Origin: Leptodactylus fallax
Taxonomy: Eukaryota > Chordata > Amphibia > Anura > Leptodactylidae
DNA length: 64,000 nucleotides
Direction of reading: 5' to 3'
Assembly: GCA_947044405.1 (NCBI GenBank)
Contig: CAMRHE010000169.1
Coordinates: 1,860,501 to 1,924,500 of the forward strand
Shown here: positions 56,055-64,000 of the stretch, in pieces
Position numbering within the stretch: the stretch's first letter is position 1
Layout: the number at the start of each line of letters is the position of its first letter
Notes under the pieces: model-generated
What the model was told of the DNA's origin: nothing
The model's input: the letters and a program-made list of their open reading frames with translations, nothing else
The model's database searches: none
Made by a program: the position numbers and the translations under genes

Positions 56055-56714
56055 TTAAAGGGAGTCTATCATTAAAAAAAACAACTTTTAAGCTAATGGC
56101 ACGTTGGAATGGCCTTTAAAATGGTCATTCTTCTCCTACCTTTCATTGTTGTCTTCTTCCAGCCGTTTCTGTAAAAATCTGTTTCTTTAATTATGGAAAT
56201 GATCCTCACGGAACACCCGGGGCATTCCTCCTTAGCAGCGAGCACTGACCGTGTCATCGCTTGTTACCGCCCATTAGACTGTTGTAGTGACTCCCATCTG
56301 GTCTTCTCTGTATGTTCTTTCTTCTACTTCCTCTGACACAGCGCTGGACCGCCGCCATTTTCCGGTGGTCTTTCACAAGAGGCACAGTACAGACCACTGG
56401 AAAATGGCGGCCCGTCATGCGCAGTCACTGCCGTCCAGGAAGTAGAAGAAAGAACATACAGAGAAGACCAAGATGGAAGTCACCACAACAGACTAATGGG
56501 TGGTGACAAGCGATGACGCGGTTGGTGCTTGCTGCTAAGGAGGAACGCCCCGGGTGCTCTGAGAGGATCATTTCCATAATTGAAGAAACGGATTTTTACA
56601 GAAACGGCTGGGAGAAGACAACAATGAAAGGTAGGAGAAGAATGGCCTTTTTAAAGGCCATTCCAACGTGCCATTATCTTAAAAGTTTTTTTTTAAACGA
56701 TAGATTCCCTTTAA
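56055..56714. mobile_element. Long palindromic TTAA element, arms about 300 bp
   Basis: TTAAAGGGAGTCTATC at 56055 and GATAGATTCCCTTTAA ending at 56714 with TTAA at both edges. The arms pair almost throughout: GTATGTTCTTTCTTCTACTT against AAGTAGAAGAAAGAACATAC, and CCGCCATTTTCC against GGAAAATGGCGG near the centre at about 56385. Donor-like AAAGGTAGGAG lies on both arms (minus strand near 56135, plus strand at 56628-56638). Confidence 0.85.
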
Positions 56715-56917
56715 TGGTGCATAGAAAGAAGAATGCTCCTCTGGATATACTGCACTGAAATAACCACATTTCTAATAATAATATAATGAAAAAAACAAGA
56801 CAACTGAATATACTGCAAGTAGTATAGTCCTAGCTTTAGGCTGCATTCGCTTTCACATACATTTTTTGGGATACATTTCGTATTAAATTCCAACAACAGA
56901 AGAAGTAGACGCTTTCT

Positions 56918-57845
56918 AAGGCCCCTTCAAGACAACTGTGGTGTGGGTCAGCGTGCTATCCATGTATTTAACGGATAGCACAATGACCCATTCTTTTCTA
57001 TGGACCTGTACACACAACTGTGATTTTCACGGTCCCATGTGCGGGCCGACAGTCCAGGCTGCATCAGACAGGACAGGTTCTATTCCTGTCCTATTTTGTG
57101 GCCCCCCTGCTTCTGTGGCTCCTATTTATTTAATGAATGGAGGTGCGGAACAACAGCTCGTGCATGGGCTGCACACGGGGATATCCCCGTGTCCCCCATG
57201 TGCAGTCCGTGCTTTTAATTCACGGCAGGCCAGTTGCAGCACAATCGTTTGCAACCGGCCTAAGGCTAAGGCCAATTGCAGATGACCCATTCATTTCTAT
57301 GGACACATGTACACAACTGTGTTTTTCACTGATCAGTGTGCGAGCCATGATTCTACACCGCGTCAGATAGAACAGGTCCTATTCTATTCCGTTTTTGTGT
57401 AACAGACTCGCCCTTAGAAGCCTGTGGGAGACTAAAAACCTAGGACAGCACACTGATGTACTCAGTGTGTCATCAGTGTGCCATCCTTTTTCGTGGACAA
57501 GCTAGGGATGTCACCTGTGTTTTTTATGGTGGATCCGCAAACTAGGATCACACACTGATGGCACACTGAAGACACTCTGTCCATTTTTGCGGACCTACTT
57601 CACTGATGCTGAAGAAACAATGAAGACGCACTGAACACACTCTGTCTGCAAAAACTGAAGACTAATTACTAGTAGGAATAGGACCTGTCCTATCTGATGC
57701 GGCCCGGACTGTCGGCCCGCACACGGGACCGTGAAAATCACGGTCAAGTGTACAGGCCCATAGAAAAGAACGGGTCAGTGTGCTAACCGCGAAATACATG
57801 GATGGCGCCCCTACCTACACCACGGTTGTCTACAAGGGGCCTAAG
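56918..57845. mobile_element. Foldback MITE with a second MITE inside
   Basis: Outer arms: GTGCTATCCATGTATTTAAC against GCGAAATACATGGATGGC, and GATTTTCACGGTCCC against GGGACCGTGAAAATC. The inner copy at about 57264-57665 (TTGCAGATGACCCATTCATT, GGATCCGCAAACTAGGATCA) is the same family as 10575-12400, reversed. Composition matches 13780-14510. Confidence 0.6.
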
Positions 57846-58110
57846 GCCACACATTGTGGAAAGGCTGCTAAAACACTTGTTTTGCTTTTATAATTTTCAC
57901 ATACCCCACCCCAGCAGCGTTTCCGCAGGTAAAATTAAAATGCTGCGTTTTCCAAAATTGTGCAAGTTTTTGAAAACAGTGTTTTTCTGCAGTATTTTTT
58001 CCCACATTGTGTGGATAAGATTACACAAAATCTCATTAATTTTGCTGGTACTGTAAAATGCAACATTTGTTTCTGCTGTGGTTCTGCAACATGTGACCTT
58101 AGTCTAATTG
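57838..58110. mobile_element. Degraded GGCTAAGGCCCCAC-family MITE
   Basis: CTAAGGCCACACATTGTGGA, then GATTACACAAAATCTC and ACATGTGACCTTAG at the right, follow the family plan with many changes. Confidence 0.45.
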
Positions 58111-58246
58111 ACATTGGGTGTTTTTTTTGCCAAAGTAAAAATATATTTTCTAACTTAAAAAACGCATACACACTATTTCTGCAGCATTTTCACATTCTTG
58201 TAAAAAAAAAAATTACACTAATTCCAAGCGTTTTAGGTCACATTTA

Positions 58247-59876
58247 CAGTGCCTTGCGAAAGTATTTGGCCCCCTTGAACTTTTCAACCTTTTGCCACAT
58301 TTCAGGCTTCAAACATAAGGATATAAAATTTTAATTTTTTGGTGAATAATCAACAGCAAGTGGGACACAATCGTGAAGTGGAACAAAATTTATTGGATAT
58401 TTTAAACTTTTGTAAAAAATAAAAAACTGAAAAGTGGGGCATGCCAAATTATTCGGCCCCCTTAAGTTAATACTTTGTATCGCCACCTTTTGCTGCGATT
58501 ACAGCTGCAAGTTGCTTGGGGTATGCCTCTATCAGTTTTGCACATCGAGAAACTGAAATTCTTGCCCATTCTTCCTTGGAAAACAGCTCGAGCTCAGTGA
58601 GGTTGGATGGAGAGCGTTTGTGAACAGCAGTTTTCAGCTCTTTCCACAGATTCTCGATTGGATTCAGGTCTGGACTTTGACTTGGCCATTCTAACACCTG
58701 GATACGTTTATTTGTGAACCATTCCATTGTAGATTTTACTTTATGTTCGGGATCATTGTCTTGTTGGAAGATAAATCTCCGTCCCAGTCTCAGGTCTTTT
58801 GCAGACTCCAACAGGTTTTCTTCCAGAATGGTCCTGTATTTGGCTCCATTCATCTTCCCATCAATTTTAACCATCTTCCCTGTCCCTGCTGAAGAAAAGC
58901 AGGCCCAAACCATGATGCTGCCACCACCATGTTTGACAGTGGGGATGGTGTGTTCAGGGTGATGAGCTGTGTTGCTTTTACGCCAAACATATCGTTTTGC
59001 ATTGTGGCCAAAAAGTTGGATTTTGGTTTCATCTGACCAGAGCACCTTCTTCCACATGTTTGGTGTGTCTCCCAGGTGGCTTGTGGCAATCTTTAAATGA
59101 GACTTTTTATGGATATCTTTGAGAAATGGCTTTCTTCTTCCACTCTTCCATAAAGGCCAGATTTGTGCAGGGTACGACTGATTGTTGTCCTATGGACAGA
59201 CTCTCCCACCTCAGCTGTAGATCTCTGCAGGTCATCCAGAATGATCATGGGCCTCTTGGCTGCATCTCTGATCAGTCTTCTCCTTGTTTGAGATGAAAGT
59301 TTAGAGGGACGGCCGGGTCTTGGTAGATTTGCAGTGGTCTGATACGCCTTCCATTTCAATATGATCGCTTGCACAGTGCTCCTTGGGATGTTTAAAGTTT
59401 GGGAAATCTTTTTGTATCCAAATGCAGCTTTAAACTTCTCCACAACAGTATCACGGACCTGCCTGGTGTGTTCCTTGGTCTTCATGATGCTCTCTGCGCT
59501 TTAAACAGAACCCTGAGACTATCACAGAGCAGGTGCATTTATACGGAGACTTGATTACACAAAGGTGGATTATATTTATCATCATCAGTCATTTAGGACA
59601 ACATTGGATCATTCAGAGATTCTCACTGAACTTCTGGAGTGAGTTTGCTGCACTGAAAATTAAGGGGCCGAATAATATTGCACGCCCCACTTTTCAGTTT
59701 TTTATTTTTTACAAAAGTTTAAAATAACCAATAAATTTCGTTCCACTTCACAATTGTGTCCCACTTGTTGTTGATTCTTCACCAAAAATTTAAATTTTAT
59801 ATCTTTATGTTTGAAGCCTGAAATGTGGCAAAAGGTTGAAAAGTTCAAGGGGGCCGAATACTTTCGCAAGGCACTG
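58247..59876 (-). mobile_element. Tc1-like transposon with 200-bp TIRs, TA duplication
   Basis: CAGTGCCTTGCGAAAGTATT begins at 58247 and its inverse ends at 59876; TA is on both sides (58245-58246, 59877-59878). The inverted repeats extend about 200 bp with a handful of differences. The ends match a Tc1 family widespread in fish and frogs. The transposase gene is broken by a single-base deletion. Confidence 0.93.
58467..59485 (-). pseudogene. Tc1 transposase (DD34E), one frameshift
   Basis: The N-terminal frame 59485-59093 (MKTKEHTRQVRDTVVEKF; GRPSKL motif near residue 58) is the paired-like DNA-binding half. The C-terminal frame 59057-58467 is the DDE domain: D in LWSDETKIQLF, D in FQQDNDPEH, E in SPDLNPIENLW, with 34 residues between the last two. 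The halves are joined except for one missing base near 59149 after SGLYGRV, which sends the first frame into SHFSKISIKSLI and a stop. The C-terminus AAKGGDTKY is intact. Catalytic residues are all kept, so inactivation looks recent. Confidence 0.9.
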
Positions 59877-59969
59877 TATTATTATGTAACAATTAAACAA
59901 TTTTTTCTAGTGTTTAAGTCCTATGGAGAAATATAGCAAAGATAACCCAGATCAAAACGCTTTACAACT

Positions 59970-60900
59970 CTGAGGCCCCACATTGAGGAAACACAGCTTT
60001 TTTTGTTGCAGATTTTGCTGCAGTTGTTTGAGTCAAAACCAAGAATGGCTAAAAAGGAATGGGATATATAAAGGAAGTACTTATACTTCTACCTTCTGCT
60101 CAATCCACTCCTGACTTTAGCTAAAAAAAAACTGCAGAAAAATCTACAATAAAAATAGCTGTGTTTCTGCAACGTTGGGCTTCAGCCCAAAGGTCGAAAA
60201 CTGCAGCATGAATTGACATTTTGTGAGATGGAACCCACAGCACAAAAGACTTTTTTTTGACACATATGGAAGACACTTGGTGAATTTTTACCCACTGTGT
60301 GTACTTTCCGTGTGACCCCAGCATTACTGCACATTTCCATGTGTTTGAATACTGTACATGCTGGGAGAGGGACTCATAGCATTATAGTTAGCTATGCAGC
60401 TAGGAGTCCTTGCCTCCCAGCGATCTACTGTTCTGTACTGTAATCACAATGGGACAGTATGTCTCTGGGAGGAAGGGACCCCTAGATACATAGATAACTA
60501 TAATGCCAGGAAGTTTTTTTTTCATTGCATATTTGCAGCGTTTTTCTTTGCGGATTACTTCTCTTATTAAATCTATACGGAAAACGTGAGCATTTCAGCA
60601 GCATTTTTTTCCCCACAATGTGTGGATGAGATTAACCAAACTCTCATTAACTTTGCTGGTAAAGTAAAACGCAACTGTTTTCTTCTGCTACGTTTCTGCT
60701 GCAGCCCAAAACATTGTGTTTTAGCAATGTGGGGCCTTAGGCTAATGCTGAGGCCCCATGTAGTGAAACGCTTCTAAAATACGCTGCGGAAAAAAATGTA
60801 GCTAAAACTTAGAATTTTTTTTGAGTTTTTACTTTGTTCTTCTCTGCATTTTTTCTTCCCCTTAGCCTAAGGACTCTTGAAACTTCAGGTCTGCCTTATG
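59970..60900. mobile_element. Cluster of degraded Harbinger-type MITE fragments
   Basis: 59970-60185 repeats the 3672-3889 plan (GTTGCAGATTTTGCTGCAG, CAGAAAAATCTACAATAAAA). 60480-60740 ends ATGTGGGGCCTTAGGC, and 60745 restarts with GAGGCCCCATGTAGTG. Boundaries are eroded. Confidence 0.5.
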
Positions 60901-61739
60901 CTAGTTGATGCCTTTATTAAAACTGGCGTATGAAATACCAGTCTTAATAAATCTGTCTCACTGATTTCAATGTGTCTATTCATATGGCTGTTCTTTGTTG
61001 AAGGTCTGTTTTAAATAGAACATACTCTATTTCTGGCTATTTTTCATAGACTCAAGTCCATGAGGGATCCGTATAAATGACTGCCCCACAGATGCCAAAC
61101 ATCTTTGGAAAACACACCATTTGTCCATTTTTCACAACTGCTTTTTTGTTCTTCATATGACTGTAGCCTGAGGCTATAGCCCCATGTTAAAGAAAAAAAC
61201 TTGCTTACATTTTTTTTACGCACACTCGCAGAAACGGTGTTTTGATGTTTTAATAAATACATTGAAATGAATGAATGCGTGTGCGGGCGATATACATGCA
61301 TAAATTGATAATGTGAATAAGGCTTATTTTAACTATTACAAAGTGTTTGGTCTCTAAAATTACATCGTTATTTATTTATTAGTGATTTGCAGTAATGGTG
61401 TCTGGTATATGATAATGGATTTTATAATTATGACAACCGTAAGACACTATAACATTGAAACCCTCCCTCTTGCCCAAACTGTCACTGAAATAACTACTGA
61501 CAACTGCTGTTGGGTAAAAACGTGGGGGTCAGCCACAGCTTTATTAACAATGTATACATTTGTAGAATCTTGTTACCCTCAACTCAATAACCTGACGTGT
61601 CACCGGATGCCAGCCACCACCTCTGCGGTGGGCATGTGTTAGATGTTCCTCCTGGGGACACGTCTGTACTTCTCCAGGCCGTAAAGGGAACAAGGTCCTG
61701 CCATATGACGCCGGTGTAACCCACATCTATGATGTCATT
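60901..61739. other. No gene recognised
   Basis: Short MITE-like words around 60960-61080 (ATTTCAATGTGTCTATTCAT); otherwise unassigned. Confidence 0.45.
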
Positions 61740-62239
61740 GAAGAGTTCTGAAGATAGCAGAGAGTCACGCCAAAACCCAGGAGAGGTAAGTAACACAGTT
61801 TTTTATGTTTGTCACCTCCCCTGGGCCTCCAATCATTATACTCTGGGGTCTGAAAAGACTCCAGAGTATAATAATAGTTTGTGGGTGGTGAACCCCAAAC
61901 ATTTCGGGTTAAGCCGAACCAGGCATATTTGCAATACTTGCAACAAACACCATGGGTCATTAAAATGTGTGGAGGGGCCATTATGGGATGTTATAGTGTG
62001 TGGAGTGTCCGCTTTGGGACATTATACTGCATGAAGAGGCCATGATGAGACATTATACTGTGTGAAGTGGGCAATATAAGACATTATACTGTCTAGAGGC
62101 CACTTTGGGACATTATACTATGTGTAAATGGGGCGTTATACTGTGTGGGGGCCAAGAAAGGGGGCACTGTGCCTTGCAGGGGTGGGGGGGCAAGTCAAAA
62201 GTTTGCTAAGGGGCCCAGTCTTTGCTAGTTACGCCCCTG
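61740..62239 (+). mobile_element. hAT-type element with CAGGGGCGTAACTAGC end
   Basis: The right end, read inversely, is CAGGGGCGTAACTAGCAAAG. Inside are the donor motif AGAGGTAAGTAAC at 61782-61794, the palindrome CTCTGGGGTCT/AGACTCCAGAG (61840-61867) with AGTATAATAATAG, and a short decayed array (61980-62130) of GGCCACTTTGGGACATTATA units. Left terminus not found; 61740 is approximate. Confidence 0.55.
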
Positions 62240-62686
62240 ACATGACAGTATTATGTGATTGTTACATACAGGATTTGACCAGTGGGTGTTTGCATTTATA
62301 TTGTTTTTCTGCATAAGGTTATGTCATTTTTTGCTTAAGGTTAGTAATAAGCAGAAATGTATATTTTAAATAACTTTTTTTGAGCAAAGATAGTAGTGGT
62401 TTTCAGGTAATCTTCTCACTGAGCAATTTATTTGTGACATATCATCTCCATTCTGGTCTCTCCGAACCTTACAGGTTCTTTTATACGAAGTCACAAGAGG
62501 GAATTATTACTCAAGTATAAATAATATCACCAAGTGGAGTAATGACTAGAATAAAACTTAATATTTATTGGTAATATTTAAAATAAGGAGCTTCATGTGA
62601 ACAAGATACAATTTATTTTAAATAACACACCAAAGGGTAACTTTTATTTTCTGGGAGTGGTTCTTTAAAACAGAGACAGTCCTTAA
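62240..62686. other. No gene recognised
   Basis: Unassigned AT-rich DNA. Its last part (62617-62660) is the source or partner of an inverted copy inside the next MITE. Confidence 0.5.
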
Positions 62687-62959
62687 GGCTAGGGCCCCAC
62701 GTGGCAGAAATGTGGTGGAAAAAAACGTGGCGTTTTACAGTCAAAGCAAAGTGGATGGGATTCTAGCAACTCCCAGAAAATAAATGTTACCCTCTTGTGT
62801 GTTATTTATAATAAGCGCAGTGGACAGACTGGGATTTCCAAAACCGTTTTTGAAATCGCACCATGTCAATTATACCTACGGAAACGCTGGCGGTTTCCCT
62901 ATAGGTATAATGGAAGCAGAAAGTCCGCAGAGGAAATCTCGCCACGTGGGGTCTTAGCC
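62687..62959. mobile_element. Harbinger-type MITE with foreign inverted segment
   Basis: GGCTAGGGCCCCACGTGGCA and CCACGTGGGGTCTTAGCC are the ends, with TTAA-like flanks. It follows the 40420-40795 plan except that about 43 bases at 62769-62811 are replaced by an inverted copy of 62617-62660, just outside the element. Confidence 0.75.
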
Positions 62960-64000
62960 TTAAAGTCAGTCAAAGGTCAGTGGAACAATAGATCAAAACA
63001 AATGTCATCATAGCCTTTAGTTTTCTATTAAATTAGTACATACTTATTTTTATATAGCATTTTGTCTTAGTTGACAAACAATTTTGCTCTCATAAAAAAG
63101 CATGCACTCCCTAGCCACACTTGTGGAACCTCTTGTACTGCACAACACTAGAACACATATATATGCAGACATAAGGGCGATGATTGGATTAATATGGTTT
63201 AGCCACAGAACATATTTTTGTGTGTTGTAAACTTTCAGAAACTTTTTATGATGTTTACTTTACTTCCATATCTAGTGTTCTAGCACCATGTGGCTGGATT
63301 GAAATACTGCACGCTCCCCAGTCAGGTGTTCTAGCTGTCAATCACACCTGTATGCCTCAGGCTAAGGAAAGAATGGAGTGATATGAGGGATGGGAAAATG
63401 TGTGTGGGACAGGAAGCGTGACCCAGTGCCTGATGACTTGATCTGACAATTACACTTTGTCTACAGATGATAAGATCTGTGTCACTATAGGTCACTTGTT
63501 TATTTATGCAGAGGGATAACATACACTGCACCTACAAGCTACAGGGGCATGTGCGCGGCAAAGTAAAGGCATTTGTGTCATTACTTTTATTATGACTTTA
63601 TATTCTAAAATAATATAGAAATAAAAACAAACTCTCTGTTTTAATTGCCATTGTGACTGAAGGTAATTTGTCAGAATTTTGGGGTAAAATATTTGTTTTG
63701 TCAGAAATGCCCTATTATTCAGTGTGAGCAGTGTCCATTGAGAATGGCCATGTCTAACCATTGCAATTGGTGTTTTACAAAACACAGCATTGTATTCATC
63801 CATTCCCAAGGAGGAAGAGCAGAGTGGCACACATTTGGCATTTGCCAAAATTGTCTCATGGGAAGTTTGACCCTTTTAGCCAACAATGTCTCACTGGTGG
63901 AATGCCACAGTACGTTCTCTCTTCATTGGGCTGTGACTGGTACTGCAGCTTTCCCTATTCATGTGCAACTGAACTGCAATACCAGACACTGTACCACTTT
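62960..64000. other. No gene recognised
   Basis: Unassigned sequence to the window end. No coding frame with family features, no terminal repeats recognised. The last 300 bases may belong to a repeat cut by the window edge. Confidence 0.45.

Overview
The window is non-coding genomic DNA from a vertebrate, almost certainly an anuran amphibian and probably a neobatrachian frog or toad. The inference rests on the repeat content: Tc1-like and mariner transposons, a DIRS tyrosine-recombinase retrotransposon, a Penelope-like element, L1-clade and L2-type LINE remnants, and dense hAT, TTAA-target and Harbinger-type MITEs of the kind that fill frog genomes. I see no host protein-coding exon, tRNA or rRNA that I can support. 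All credible coding sequence belongs to transposons.

Layout. From 1 to 14.5 kb: a mosaic of non-autonomous DNA elements, often nested and with readable target-site duplications. These include hAT-type copies at 6315-6841 (TSD GTGAAAAC), 7891-8715 (TSD AACTATAG) and 10901-12180 (TSD CCCATAGG). From 14.5 to 18.5 kb: mostly unique AT-rich DNA plus one foldback MITE. 18579-22745: a stack in which a hAT element (imperfect 8-bp TSD) contains a TTAA element and a Penelope fragment, and the Penelope fragment in turn contains a Tc1-like element. 22.8-24.8 kb: unique. 24.8-27.9 kb: an L2-type tail, a perfect hairpin and a broken L1-clade LINE. 29831-31276: a large hAT copy carrying a minisatellite. 31701-33267: a Tc1-like element with an apparently intact transposase. 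35669-36887: a dead mariner. 36.9-41.2 kb: mostly unique. 41294-46600: a nearly complete DIRS element on the minus strand with gag, RT/RNase H, recombinase, inverted terminal repeats and internal complementary region. 46.6-49.2 kb: unique. 49.2-64 kb: again MITE-dense, with a third Tc1-like element at 58247-59876.

Two patterns recur across families. First, hAT-type elements with different terminal sequences share one internal cassette: a palindrome around CTCTGGGGTCT/AGACCCCAGAG followed by AGTATAATAATAG and a 30-33-bp minisatellite. Second, many foldback elements have a core rich in CACGTG, TGACGT and CCAAT motifs, with consensus 5' splice-donor sequences on one or both arms pointing outward, so each resembles a bidirectional promoter plus first exon. 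No prokaryote-style system is present. Family names rest on motifs, termini and TSDs read by eye, without database searches.
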